Source: Phaffia rhodozyma
Taxonomy: Eukaryota > Basidiomycota > Tremellomycetes > Cystofilobasidiales > Mrakiaceae
Reading direction: 5' to 3'
Assembly: GCA_014706385.1 (NCBI GenBank)
Contig: JACGZH010000003.1
Coordinates: 1,381,501-1,445,500 of the forward strand
DNA: 64,000 bases
Below are positions 1 to 14,626 of this stretch, one piece after another (position 1 is the stretch's first letter; the number at the start of each line of letters is the position of its first letter). The notes under the pieces are model-generated. The model searched no databases. It was given only the letters and a program-made list of their open reading frames with translations, and had not been told where the DNA came from. A program made the position numbers and the translations under genes.

Positions 1-1224
1 GAATCAGAAGGCGCAGATACGTCAAGGTTGATAGGAGAGGTAGAGGAGGCAGAAGGTGGAGAATGCGCAGGAGGGGGGAAGGAAATATGAGGAGAGGATG
101 GCGTGTTAGGTACGACAGTTCCTTCTCGTTGGACACGGATGACTTCAGTTGTCTTGTCAAAGTCCGGTCCGGAGCCACAAGTCTTGTCATCTTTCAGTCT
201 TTGTTTCGCGGCCTAATTGAAATCAAACACGAAGGCTCGATAAGTTCATGACAACATAAGCTATGCAGAAGATAAAGCCAAACAAACCTCCAAAGCGAGT
301 TCCCTCATTGATTTTCCTACTGTGACAGCTCCTCCGAGTCTCCCTCCAGGTCCCATAATTCGTGCCTTCTTTGCCCGATCTTCGGCAGCGGCCAGAGCTT
401 TCAGTTTTGCCAAGTGCGGTGGAAGGTTGTGTGATGTGCCGAACCGGTGACCTGTAGAATGGAATCCTTCACCTTCGGCACCAGAAGCGAGAGAGTTGAC
501 ATAGATGAGCGCTGTGAATTTTTGAATGTATGTACCACGAGGGCAAAGGGCTGGAACGAACCGGTATATCCGCTCGCTTGGAGGGCATCGAACTCATCTG
601 TGAGCCCTTTGAGAAACGCATAGAATTTAGCGTCATGAGACCCATGAACGTTGTGCGCAAGCTCGTGGAGCATCGTTCCTGTGTTCGGTTTATTCAGTCA
701 ATGCACTGGCCATGGGAAGGACGAAGCGAGTAAAGGGAAAATGGATGAATACACCTACCTATGAGATCATCCAGATCGAGAAACGTGTCTTGAGCGTGTT
801 GAGGTCTAAGTCGGATGAGAATCTTCTGGCCGCCATTGACATTCAGCCCTAATAGACTTGGGTTGTCCGGAAGAAACTTGAGATCGAGAGCATTCCAGAT
901 GCAGTGAGAATAGTATAGCCAGAACGGACGACGTTCAGCAATGCAGCAAACGAAAGGGGTGGCGAACAGAGAGACACCTACTTCCGCGAGAACGGGCAAT
1001 ACCCAACCATATTTATTCATGATTGGCTTGACCTTTTCAGTACAGGAAGATGGAAAGCAGAAACATCATCAGCAAGAGAAGTGATGACCTCAATGCTACA
1101 GCATGGAATGACTGCCTCTATGGCTCCTTACCAATGACGCGATCTTCTCCAGCAGAGGCAACGCCTTCTCGGAATACTTGAGCTTTGTCAAGTGAATAAA
1201 CGATTTGATGTGAGTATTTGTCAT
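1..1224 (-). CDS. WSS1: WSS1-like WLM-domain DNA-protein crosslink protease (3' end outside window)
   Basis: Zinc metalloprotease of the Wss1/SPRTN type, which removes proteins crosslinked to DNA and acts with SUMO and Cdc48. Spliced exons are 1224-1132, 1032 to about 986, 876-759, 678-562, 511-288 and 212-1, all keeping frame. Seen in the translation: start MTNTHIKSFIHL, then the WLM signatures PIMNKYGW, LLGLNVNGGQKI and MLHELAHNVHGSHDAKFY, which holds the HExxH zinc site with a downstream H-D. A GEGF.STGHRFG segment and DDKTC follow. The protein then enters a Ser/Pro-rich tail that runs off the window, so SUMO- or Cdc48-interaction motifs expected there cannot be judged. It is divergent from SPT2 across a 437-bp spacer. 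The family is confident; the exon 2 end and the 50-nt intron at 561-512 are less so. Confidence 0.88.
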
Positions 1225-1661
1225 CTGGTCATCATTTCACCAGGTTATCTGAACGATTTATGTATGAGCAGATGGTCAGTGGAGGTCAGTTGGTTAATCA
1301 GCATTCGATCGGATGGGGTCGGTTCCACGTAAGATTCCTCGAGATTTGTAATGGAAGCTGCAGAAGTTTGTAGTCAAGTAGCTGGTGTTTTCAGAGATTC
1401 TCTATAGACAAGTCTCTAATGGATCTGACAAAGAGAGTAACCCGTTTCTTTAGTCTTTTCCTGGTTGCACATCAGAGCGCTTCTGTAGCATCTCATTACA
1501 ACGGATTTGTAGTCTTTTTTTGTAGAAACCCCTAATGAGGCATTCAGCAGTGACGTTGAGATTTCCTGTTTTCTTTTGCCTGATCTCTCACACTCACACT
1601 CATACGCCCGACTGCCTGTTCACTCGCATATACATCCTGTTCAATTTCAACTCCAGCTCCG
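1225..1661. promoter_or_regulatory. Divergent promoter, WSS1-like / SPT2
   Basis: This 437-bp spacer separates two head-to-head start codons and must hold both promoters. I see no TATA box or named motif. The SPT2 side, from about 1500 to 1661, is pyrimidine-rich, as is common in fungal 5' leaders. Confidence 0.5.
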
Positions 1662-3531
1662 ATGGACTACAAACGTCAAAGAGAGCTGGCAGCAAAGGAG
1701 AATGCTGAAAAGGTCGAAGCAGCAGCGAGGGCCGTCAAAGAAAAGGAGGAGAGGATCAAACAAGAACGGATCCAGGTTAGTTTCTTTTCGGCAACCCTTT
1801 TCGTCGCTTGCTTTGTTTCTTGTTGGCTTCGAATTATCGTTTATACAAGGAATACAAGCATCTAGGAGCGTGTTTCTCTGCGATACTTCGTATTGGAACG
1901 ATGTGAGCTGACTCTGGTGGAGGTGTTTGCGTTGTCTTCAATCCCTCACAGGCAGATCTTCGAGCTAGAGAAGTAGCAGAGGCCGTTCGAAAGGCGAGAG
2001 AGAGGCGGGAGAAAGAGGCCAAAGAGAGAGAAGAACAGCGAAAACGGGATCAGGAAAAGCGAGCCTCTGCGCCTACCAAGGTAAGACTCGTCTGTCGATG
2101 ATATGCTCATGACACGTCTAGCTGATCTACCTCGCGTCTTGCTTTGGGTAGTCTTCGGTGTCATCTCGAGGCGACAGCAGCAGTGCTATGAGTAATCTTC
2201 GTCAAAAGTTCGCAGATTCTGCATCTAGATCATCTTCCTTCTCTCGATCGACCAAGGCTCCCTCTTCATCATCATCTTCCGCCGTTAAAGAACGGAAGAC
2301 ATCTCCCAAGGTGCCAAAGGAGGAGCTTACTCGGGAGGAACTTCGAGCGATCAAATCGGCTCGAGCAATGAACGAACCCGTACCCTCAACCTCCTTTCCC
2401 TCCACTAAACGGTTTTCTATTCCAGCCTCCAGAATCACCAAGCCTTTGAATCTAGCAACCTCGGCCAAGTCGTTCCGAGGCAAAGCTGGCCATAACTTGA
2501 CTAAGGACGCGTTAAGGAACAAGATGGCGGGCGAGGGACTTCGGATGCTCAATAAGGAAAAGCGGGATATGCGAACGATCGACGAGATCGATCGAGATAT
2601 CCGCGAACGGAAGAAGAGGGAACAGGCAGTAGCTTCAGAAGAAGACGTGGGCAAGGTTGGATTTTTTTCAAAGAAACCAACGGCGCCGTCGTTGCTAAAG
2701 CCATCACCGGCGGTGACGAGAAGTTGTAGCCCAGAAAGAGTTGTTTTGCCACCCTCTGTCAAACCATCTACGTCTTCTACTTCGCTCAAAAAATCATCTA
2801 CCGCTGCCTCCTCCTCTCGACCTATCAGTGGGTCTGATCACAAATCAAACGGGCCTTCTTCCAAGTCTTCCAACTCGTATTCTCACTCATCAAATACTAC
2901 ATCAAAAACGACATCCAAAGCAAGTCAAAGTTCCAAATCCTCTGTGCACACAGAATCCAAGAGGATCCGAAATAGGTCAATCTCATCTTCTGAATTGGAC
3001 TCGGACTCGGAAGAAGACGATCGGAAGCGTAGGCGAGACCGAAATCGGCACAAAGACAGAGACCGACGATCAGGAGGTGGCAGCAGTGGATCAAAGAGAA
3101 GGAGGAGCTACAGCGAGAGTGAGAGCGAGAGTGATAGTGATGATTATAGGAGGCAAAGAAGAGGCGGAGGTGGAGGTGGAAAGTCAATGAAGAGCGTGAT
3201 CTACGAGGCGATGGGAATGGACTGGAGAAAGTAAGTGTAATTTCCTCATTGCCTAGCAGTTGGGGCGTGCTAGCCGGAAAATTGTGTCACTGACAGATGG
3301 GCATTCTCTCGTGGTGCATCTCTTCTCTGCCTTGTACTCAAAAGATACGAAGGCAAGGACGTCATCTCCGACGATGACGACTCGGATATGGAAGTCTCCT
3401 ATGCTCAAGCCGCTAGGGAAGAGAGAAGAAGTGCTAAGCTGGCCAGGCTCGAAGATCAACGAGCGTTGGAAGAGGAAGAAAGGCACAGGAAGGAGAAAGA
3501 GAAGAGGAAGAAGCTCGGGTCCTCCAAGTAG
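1662..3531 (+). CDS. SPT2: SPT2-like histone H3-H4 chaperone
   Basis: Chromatin protein of the SPT2 family, which binds H3-H4 and keeps nucleosomes in place during transcription elongation. Exons 1662-1775, 1952-2080, 2152-3230 and 3345-3531 join in frame to 502 aa. The N-terminus is a charged helix (MDYKRQRELAAKENAEKVE and a second R/E/K-rich block). The middle is Ser/Lys-rich and disordered, with a KMAGEGLRMLNKEKRDMRT segment. The C-terminus has the family's histone-binding region: VIYEAMGMDWRKYEG, an acidic DDDDSDME stretch, then RRSAKLARLEDQRALEEEE and a basic tail. The start was chosen as the first ATG giving the charged helix; another ATG at 1576 is in a different frame. Low complexity weakens homology away from the C-terminal domain. 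Confidence 0.8.
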
Positions 3532-3752
3532 ATTTATAATGCCATTACAACTGCCCATCGTATCTGAAGATAAAGAGACCCATGGTCCGATACGATTTTT
3601 GAGAACACAACTGCTGTTATTTAAGACTATCGAATCGCCGCTTGCTGAATTTATTTTATTTTTGAATCCCGTGTTTGTTGGATCAACCACCATCTTTGAT
3701 TTCCCTTTCAGCTGAGTCGACCACCGTTTCAATCAAAGTATCACTTACACCT

Positions 3753-6421
3753 ATGAAACTTCTCAAGAAACAAATCGAGAAGGATGGATCCGTACGTATC
3801 CAACCATATCTACATTCATTTTGAGAAAACTCAAATCGAATGCGGTCTCTAGTCTTGAGAAGACGGCAGAGGATATCTGACGTCATTCCCACCGTTCTCA
3901 TCTTTTTTTCTCTTTCTGGGACCTAACGTCCTTCACTCATCGGTTCGGAATGATTGACGATTGATGGGTTCACATTGAAACTTGCTATGGGTGGTCTTGT
4001 GCCTGGCGATCTTTCTTGGAACTACACAGGGTTACATCCGACTTCAGCCGGAGGACGATGAGGATATGTGGCATATCTATAATCTAGTCTCTGTCGTAAG
4101 TAGAATATTCTTAACCTGATGATTTTTGATCTTAGGTAGACATAAGCTGAAGTGGCCTATGTCGGAAAATTGAATCGTGTGACAATCACACCCAAAGGGA
4201 GATGAAGTGAGAGCCCAGGCGGTCAGACGTGTGCAAAACGTTTCTTCAACTGGGTCGACGGCGTCCCATAGAGTCCGGACGACACTGACCCTCGAAGTCA
4301 CCAAAGTATGTTTTTTTTCTTTTCCTCTCTCCTCTTGATGTCTTCATACTTTGTGGTTTCATCAATCCAAGAAGCCAAGACCTATTCTTAAAGTAAAATA
4401 CCGAATCCAATTCTCTTAGTCCGAGTTCTCTCCCTCCGTCCAAGGAGCCGCACCGGCGGCTTCAACATCCATCGGTTCGGGATCAGCCGAACCGACAAGT
4501 GCGCTTCATCTGAGCGGAAGAGTAACAAGAGAGAATCCGCATGTCAAGATGGGCGCATTCCATACCTTAGATCTAGAGGGTGAGGATGTTCTTCTTTTCA
4601 TCTGATCATACGTAGCAGAGCCCGTTGACGAAATGATTTTCCTTCCTGTCTAATTCTCTTAACCGGTTGATTTCAATTCGATCTGCACGTGATGTATCCT
4701 GACAGCCAATAGAGATTTCGATATTTGGAAGAAGGATGGTTGGGATTCTGTTGCGCTTGGTCGAGTTGAGGAAGCCACGGTTGAGGGACGAGGAGCGGAG
4801 GTAGGCGCCATTGTTTGCGGTGAAGGTTTGTCTGTCCGAGTTGCCATTCCCTCAACAAGTGTTGAAGCATCTCTTTTACTTTTGGGAAATCTACTGAATT
4901 TTATACCTCTATACTTGATTATCAAGGAACGGCTACCGTCTGTCTATTGACCGAGCATATGACGGTGGTAAGACAACGAATTGATGTACCCGTGCCTCGT
5001 AAACGAAAAGGCCAGTCAGGCGTGCATGACAAGGTGCCCTCTTCTTCTATCTATCTTGGCCGAAAGCGTCGAATGCGGATTCTAAACGTAAATATTTCCA
5101 TCTCTCATAGGCTATGGATAAGTTTTTCCAAACAGTGTATCAGGCTGTCCTTCGACATCTTCCGTTTACGACACTGAAAGCGATCGTCATCGCTTCCCCT
5201 GGTTTCACCAAGGACGCTGTGAGCATCTTGTTTTTCTTGTTTTCACATGAACTATACTCGTCTGATTCATATCTATAATCATTTTCGATTATCAACATAG
5301 CTATTCGACTCAATCTTTGCAGAGGCCATTCGTGCATCAAACAAGGCACTGACGCAGAGTAGAAGCAAGTGGCTTCGGGTACACACCACGACTTCGCATG
5401 TTCACGCTCTTGTTGAAGCACTTCGGAGCGCCGAAGTAGATACTTTCCCTTGACTTTTTCTTCGTCATAATTTGTCGATTAACTCATCTGATGTGACGTG
5501 GTGGGTTTGTTGGCTTAGGTTACTGCTTTACTTGCTGGAACAAAGTATGCCAGAGAAGGTCAGATGCTTGACAAGTGAGTTGTACCTCTCATCTCATCGA
5601 CGTCACAGAAACAAGGCCAAAACTGACTTATCTTCGGCTTGATTATCGTTGTAGATTCCACAAAATGCTAGGAACAGATGAGCTTCGAGCGTGGTACGGA
5701 CCCGATCATGTGGCGCTCGCGATTGAGAGAGGAGCTGTTGGGACATTGATGATCAGTGATGAGCTCTTTAGGTATGTATATATCCATCCTTGTCTTGGTC
5801 CTTGTTCTTGTCTGATTTCTGTCTAATCCAAAGAAAGAAATGCTGATGAACCAACTATTTTTTTTTGCTGACCTTGAAAACATAACAAAATCTTGCTTTA
5901 TCAGATCATCCGACGTGAACCAACGAAAGCGATATGTCGCCATGGTTGACGATGTTAGGGAACGATCTGGGGAAGCTTTGATCTTTTCCAGTATGCATGA
6001 AAGCGGTCAACGTACGCCTTTCCTTTCCTACTTTTGTCTCTCCCCCCTCCCTGCTTTGATCATATCCAACAGTTCTGATATTATTCATCTTTTCTTTTTT
6101 TCGTCACGTCGTTGATTCTTGTCTTGCCCAACAGAATTAATTCAACTAACGGGTGTAGCAGCTATCTTGAACTTCCCACTAGACATAGAGGTCCGTCTTC
6201 AAATTTGATTTCCGTCTCTTTTCTACCTTTACAATCTTTATATGTATCATCATCACTCACCGTAAATTGTTGATCTTACGCCTTAACCCGTCCTCCCCTC
6301 ATCCATCATGAATGAATAGGTCGTAGAGATGGAAGAACGGGAAGAGAAAGAAAGATTGGCGGCTGAGAAAAAGGCTCTTGCGAACGGAGATGTCGAGGAA
6401 GAAGCCGAAGCCGATAAATGA
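3753..6421 (+). CDS. DOM34: Dom34/pelota, ribosome-rescue factor
   Basis: eRF1-like factor that works with Hbs1 to split stalled ribosomes in no-go and non-stop decay. Thirteen exons join in frame to about 426 aa: 3753-3791, 4030-4095, 4198-4305, 4420-4579, 4706-4825, 4927-5033, 5111-5218, 5301-5435, 5519-5574, 5655-5771, 5905-6011, 6135-6190 and 6320-6421. Family marks: start [31 protein letters not shown] in the N-terminal Sm-like domain, [11 protein letters not shown] near the basic loop, the central [18 protein letters not shown], and C-terminal [13 protein letters not shown] with [17 protein letters not shown]. The tail is acidic. As expected for pelota, no GGQ motif is present. Nearly all introns are 50-220 nt with strong gtaag/gtatg donors. 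It lies tandem to SPT2 with a 221-bp gap and convergent with the next gene. Confidence 0.96.
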
Positions 6422-6666
6422 TTATAAACTCTTTTCTCTCTCTGTCTTCTTGATCTGCCTTTCATTTCCCTTCTTCCACTCCGTCAGATCACAAGATACC
6501 GACAGGTTTTGTACAATCGACGTTTCCTTCTCCATTCGTTTGTTCTGTTCTTCTCTTACAATGGAGACATCATCACGGAAAAGAAGCAATGGTTGGAAAG
6601 AATAGAGTAAAAGTACATTGATTACAACCTCAATCCCAGTTTGAGCTCAGCTCAAACCAGATCGCT

Positions 6667-8956
6667 TCAAGCCGAGTTAGTTCCTCCCTTGGGTTTCAGG
6701 AATCTTTTGAGAGCACTCCTGAACCCAGACTTTTTATGTGTCCCGTTAAATCTTGTGACTTTCTTTGAAGCCGGGACTTGCTTCTCGTCCTTTGCTTCAT
6801 TTCTCAAACCTAGATGCTCATCACCGTTATCGTCACCACCATTCTCTACTTGAACCTGATCGGCCAGCCGAAGGTCAAGGATATTGATCGAGAAGCTCTT
6901 TTTGAGATCAGATTGATCTGATGGTGTTATCTGTCCGACTTTTTTCTGTGAGCTAGCCAATGTGGATGTGGATGTTATTGATGTTGCTGTGGATGTTGTT
7001 GATGTTGAAGACGATGTCGGCGTTCTAGCTATCGGCAAAGAAGAAGGTTCTTGAATGTGTTTATTGGTGGCATTAATCTCACCAGGGACAAGTTTGACAG
7101 ACAAGGAGGCAGAGGTCGAACTGGAAGAATATGACGAAGATGATTTTGACCCGGTCGGTCGATTTTTGCATCGCTGAATCCTTTCGTCGGACACAGTCGA
7201 TCCTGATCCTGAGTTGGACCTCGAGCAAGCCTGAGAATGGAACCGAGACTGGGTCTTTTCGTTTTTAGTTCCGACAGGATCCGAGAAAAACATCTTTGCA
7301 AACAAAGCCGGGCTTGAGTTCGGTTTCGTCCGTTCGCTCGTGTGCCAGTCATCGTCCTTCCGGAATGGGTCCGCGAGAGAAGTAAACGATTGAGAAAACG
7401 AACGAGAGTGGGTCTTTCTTGCCGTTCTTTTCACCGGGTTGATAGACGGACGCTCGAAGGTAGTCGAAAGAGGTGAAATGGGAGGAGACGCTGGGTCATT
7501 CACGCTCGCGCCACTCTCGGTTTTGGTGGTGAAGAGATGGGAGGTGAACGTTTGTGGCCAACTAGGAAGGGCCTGTCCGTGCTTCTCACTTTCCGAAATG
7601 AGCCAAGCCCATTCTTGCTGTAATCACCAAGATCCAAGATGAGATTTTCATTCCTGGCAGTGAGCGTTGATGCACTATGAGACAGAGATCGCGCCCAAGA
7701 GAGAGAGAGAGAAAGCGAACGACGAACCTCTTCCTCAACATCTAGCCAAACGGTCCCATCCTGTGAAACGTGATCGACTTGGAAACCGCCACCGACGTTT
7801 CTGTCGGCCTGTTTACTTGACCATGCCGTGCTGTTTTTCGTTGATGCCGTCACCGTTGTCATCATCGTCGTCCGTCGTTTTGATTTTCGTTCTTTCGCAG
7901 GCTATAGTTGAATCGGATGATTATGAAATGTCAGAACTGAGGCCACATGAACTGGTACGGCGAGGAAAGACAGAAGAAGGAAACAACAGAGGAACGAACT
8001 ACATCTCCGAAAAACTCGTCAATCTCGAGTTTCTTCGAATACGGCAATGGTCTATCGGCCTCTGTCCGCCTCCTTCGTTCTTCCGCTGCCTTCCTCCTCG
8101 CTCTTTCTTCCTTGGTTTCTTTCGGTGCTCGTTTGGATGACCAACTTTGATACTTACTTCTACTCACGGAAGCCGTTGTCTGATATCTCTGTCCACAGTA
8201 TGTTTTCTCTAAAGAATCGACCGAGGCGTCCGATCCGTTGTATCTGGACCGATAATGACCGCTCTGAGAGAGGACGATTGGGGGAAACAAGGTGGTGGTG
8301 GGTGATGGATTGGGCGAGCAAGGAGGCGATGGCCAGAGATTCACAGTGAAAGGTGCAGAGAAACTGTCGACAATCCCTAGAGACAGGCAGCACTCCGAGT
8401 TCCGAGCTGCCCTTCGATCCATATAGGACTCTTCATCGTACAGAACGACGATCTCTGGGGTGATCGGTCTGGTCTGAGCAATGGATGCGTATGAACTCAT
8501 CGGCAGGGGTGTTCTCGGTCGGCCGGCAGGAGATCTGTTGACTGAAGACGAAGCTGAACGTCGACGAACGTCGGTCAATACTGGAGAGAGTCCGTAACTC
8601 TTGACAGAGGCCGCGCTTGACCTTCTTGATGCTGGCGTGCCAGGAGATCGAGAGGAGAATTTGGTCAGCCTAGCGGTGGTACGTGTTCGACCGGCAGAAT
8701 GTATACCCAATGAGCGGAAGCTTGAAGGGCTGAAAGAAGGACTGAAAGAAGGGCTGAAAGAGGAATTGAGGGGCTGGGTTCGTGTAGATATAGTGAGTGG
8801 CTGTCGATGGCTAGCTGGACGTCTGTTCTGGATTGGACTCGTGTTGATTGAAGGCGAAGCAATAGGTGAGAGAACATTGGGGTCGCCAGCGGAATGTCTA
8901 TCATGATCAAGAGGAGACGGAGAAGATGAAGCGGGAAGAATGAAGGTAGACTGCAT
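6667..8956 (-). CDS. Ser-rich fungal protein of unknown function, 692 aa
   Basis: Not recognised by name. Exons 8956-8003, 7901-7728 and 7617-6667 join in frame. The first 320 residues are Ser/Pro/Arg-rich with a threefold SFSP repeat (codons near 8740-8770) and a short positively charged helix, KETKEERARRKAAEERRRR, near residue 290. The best-ordered piece spans the second intron: DGTVWLDVEEE joined to QEWAWLISESEKHGQALP. This acidic/Trp-rich block recalls a conserved segment I associate with Ser-rich basidiomycete proteins, and it fixes the splice (donor gttcgt, phase 0). The C-terminal half is Ser/Thr-rich and ends in a basic stretch, SALKRFLKPKGG. There is no signal peptide or membrane segment. 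Probably a disordered regulatory or scaffold protein; that is inference. Confidence 0.7.
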
Positions 8957-10437
8957 GGTTAGACTAGCTTGGAACTGAATCGTATGTTGCGAATGTTCGA
9001 GAAGGAAGATGAACAGTGTTCAAGAACACGACCAAGCCACGAGGCTATGAGGAGGGAGAGAGAGGTGGTAACGAATATACGGAGAGTTGATCGAGGAAGA
9101 GAAGGAAAGAAAAAAAAAAGAAAAAAAACGGTCAGCAAGTTGAACGCAACTATAAAGATTTGAAAGGATGTTTCCCTAAGAAAGGGAGAAGAAGAGCGGG
9201 GATTAGTCTCGGTCGATCAAAGGAAGGACAGGTGGGCGGTGTGCAACAAAGAGCGCACAGACGGTGAGTCAGCAACAAAAAGCAAAACAACGGTCATGAC
9301 GATCAAAGAGAGGAGAGACAGTCTATGTTGTTCTCCAAAACAAGACAAAAACAAGACGCCGACGGATACAGAAGACGGAGCATCATGAAAGAGACAACGA
9401 TCGGATAAAGTTGTTGGTGAGGGAGAGAAAGACTGATGGAGAACAAAAGAGATGGTCAAAGGTGAAACCAGGAACAGACAATAGAATGACAGTGGGAAAA
9501 AAGGGGCAAGTCATCAGGGGCGGAGGATGGGTCGGTAACAGCAGGGTTACAAGTGGAGTAACCACACAACGGGTGTCGGGTTTCAAGGGAGAAGTTCAGA
9601 CTCTTGGAACAAGGAAAACGAGGTTGATGGAAATACTACAGAACAAGGCTAGAAGGAGAAAGCAGAAAGTAGAAAGCAACAGAGAACCCGGGCTTGGTCT
9701 TCTCATCTACAACTGGTCGAGAATACCCGTCTTGTATACAGTTCTCAGACACTATGAATATTGTGTGAAATGAGCTGGTAGTACAATGCACTGGAAGTAA
9801 GAGAGAAAGGAAAGCGGAATTGAAAGGTCAATAGGTCACGGCTTACGAATCAAGTGTAACCCGGGCTGCGTCGCTAACACAAAGACGCGCAGTCCGAAGA
9901 AACAGACGTGAACTCGAGCAACTTTGTTAGACACGTGCGATTCATCATCCGCACAGCAGCCAAACCCAACGCCGTCCGGTCAGACCCGGCTCTCGATCCG
10001 GATGGATACTCTGGTGCCTGTGGGGCGTGTGAACTGGCTGCTGCCGGGCGGCCGGACGGCCGAGCAAAGCGCGAAGGCGCGTCGAGCGCCATCCTGCTCA
10101 CCGGTTGGATTCGGAGATTCACCGACCGGCCGGCTCTCGCCATCGAACTCAGGCGTTAATTGAGTGCCATGTTCATGCAACCAAGGTTGTAAACGGTTAA
10201 TGGTTGAGCTCCTGGAGACGGCCAAGAAGGAGAACATCAGATGGACTAACTCATCAGGTTGATTAATGAAACGGATACATCGGATACATCCGGCTTGTTT
10301 AGCACAAGAGCGCAAGGGGAAACGGCATGAGTGAATACATCATCAATAGAATACCTCCCGCAGAATCGATCCGACGGTCCCGTTTCCGGTAATTCCCTTG
10401 TGTTCAGCCTCGTCGGTTTGTCTCCTTGCCGCTTTGG
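8957..10437. other. Long intergenic region with a GC-rich island
   Basis: From 8957 to about 9700 the strand is strongly purine-rich (A-runs around 9105-9128), consistent with the upstream leader of the minus-strand gene. No family motif was seen. Between about 9900 and 10160 the sequence becomes GC-rich and is open in two frames on each strand, which is typical of composition rather than coding; a CACGTG lies at 9932-9937. I cannot support a gene here. Confidence 0.5.
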
Positions 10438-10444
10438 TATAAAA
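10438..10444 (+). promoter_or_regulatory. TATA box of the small gene at 10555
   Basis: TATAAAA lies 117 bp before the ATG at 10555, in an otherwise ordinary stretch, and is the main support for transcription of the following small gene. Confidence 0.45.
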
Positions 10445-10554
10445 AACAAGCGAGCGACGTTCCCTTCTGTTTCCTTTTTTGTCTTTCTGCAGACCACCTC
10501 CTTCAACTTATCCAGTTCTGTGAAGAAACACTTGATCCCTACTCAATCATAGAG

Positions 10555-11170
10555 ATGCCTCTCCGAAGAACAAAGACAGTCTACACGAGCCTCGACTCAA
10601 CCTTGTCCTGTCCTTCGTCACCCGAATCTGGCAGGTTCCCGCTGCCCGTCTCCGTCAAGGTTCGTTTCCGTTTGTTGCAATACAGAATCCTTCTCTCTCA
10701 GAGACTCTTGCCTTCCCGTTCCTAACGCTGTATTATTCAATTTTTTCTTCTTCTTCTTCTTCTTCTTCTTCTTCTTCTTTCTCGCTCTTGGATGACAACA
10801 ACAATCACAACGAATAAATAAACAAATAAATAAACACCAGAACTGGGCGCAAATCAACTCTTCATGCTCAAACAGTCCATTTGTCCCTTCATCCTCAGCG
10901 AACCCAAACCGAGGACCATCAGATCCGTGTTCGTCGTTCCCCCATTCTCGACTACAGACCGAGCATACGGATCGACACACATACACCTGCCCTCAGTTCT
11001 CGCTCGAGTTGGCCTCACATTCTATCCTCCGACCTACAGAAGACGGCTCGATCTACTTTTCACCCAAACACCCTCAACTTTATTCTCGTTCCCGTCCATA
11101 CCCTCGCGGATCCGGGTCTGATGGTGCGGAAGAATACTTTCCGGCATTCTCCAGAGGAGTGACCGCTTGA
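10555..11170 (+). CDS. Small Ser/Pro-rich hypothetical protein, 144 aa
   Basis: Two exons, 10555-10659 and 10841-11170, join in frame (donor gttcgt, acceptor accag). The protein begins MPLRRTKTVYTSLDS and continues with a Ser/Pro/Arg-rich body containing CPQFSLELASHSILRPTEDG and YPRGSGSDGAEEYFPAFS at the end. No domain, signal peptide or membrane segment is recognised. The intron is 181 nt, long for this window because it contains a (TTC)n microsatellite. A TATA box lies 117 bp upstream. The second exon is open in other frames too, so this remains a candidate. Confidence 0.45.
10745..10779 (+). repeat. (TTC)n microsatellite
   Basis: About a dozen uninterrupted TTC units, followed by a T/C-rich run. 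It sits inside the proposed intron of the small gene at 10555-11170 and doubles as an extended polypyrimidine tract. Confidence 0.9.
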
Positions 11171-11905
11171 ATGGATCCGACTCTCGCTCGTTTTCTCCTC
11201 CTTTTTTTCTCGTTTCCTGGTTCTTTTGTTTTCTTTCTTCCTACTTGATATCTTCTTTGCTTTGTGTGTTTCCTTCCATATCCAAGTCTTCCTCTTCTTT
11301 CGCTGGAACCCACATCCTCACTTTCTCAACTGTATCGATTTCTATCACTCCGTCAGTCCCACACTCTATCACCCACATCACTCCAACCTTGCATATCGAA
11401 CGTGTCCATTCTTCTCCCAACGTCTGTACTCTTCGCTTCATATCGTTCCCTGTTCTTCTTATTCTCTTCTTTATATACATATATATATATATATTAATAG
11501 ACCCTTTACTCTGTATTCATCAATATAATTCAGGCACAGGCCCAACCTTGAACTTGGATTCTCATCCGTCTGCACCGCAGCCTCGAAAGAAGTAGAAAAA
11601 AGCTGAACAAGAGAACAAACAAGCTCGTGCGTCTCGTCTTTCGTGAGGAGCAGACAGACCATCTATTATAACGATATGTCCGAGAGTGAGGTAGCAAACG
11701 ACAAGATTGGCAGGGCCTTTCGAAAAGGGATTAAGAGAATGGAAGGAAAAAAGGGAAAGAAGACTTCTTTTTTTAAAAAAATGGATAAGAAACCTCTACA
11801 GACCGGCCTTGATGGGATGAGAGGACAAAGAGACGATGGAGGGGGAAATATGAGAAGACAGAGTAAAAAAACATGCTACATCTTGTTATGAATGGAGACC
11901 GAAAG
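11171..11905. other. Intergenic, pyrimidine-rich then purine-rich
   Basis: About 735 bp between the small plus-strand gene and the 3' side of the dehydratase gene. It begins with a long C/T-rich tract, passes through an alternating AT run near 11474-11496, and becomes purine-rich after 11690. Open frames here are low-complexity. I see no gene; it probably holds the two convergent 3' ends. Confidence 0.5.
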
Positions 11906-12071
11906 CTAAGGTACCTGAACCAGAAGGAAGAATCGGAGGGAAACAAAAGCCCAAAGAGAGGAAAAGATATTTTGGAAAGGGTCAAGTCGAGTGAACCGAG
12001 GCAAGAAATGCCAATTCTGGGATTGTTTAGTTCTAGAGCAGAAAGATAAACGGCAAAGAGATTGTTCAAAA

Positions 12072-14626
<2,555 letters not shown>

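Noticed and set aside
2202..2789. 195-codon minus-strand frame inside SPT2
   Set aside because: Shadow of the Ser/Lys-rich SPT2 exon; no motif and no splice partners.
9411..9773. 120-codon plus-strand frame
   Set aside because: Arises from purine-rich composition; no motif or splice signals consistent with a gene.
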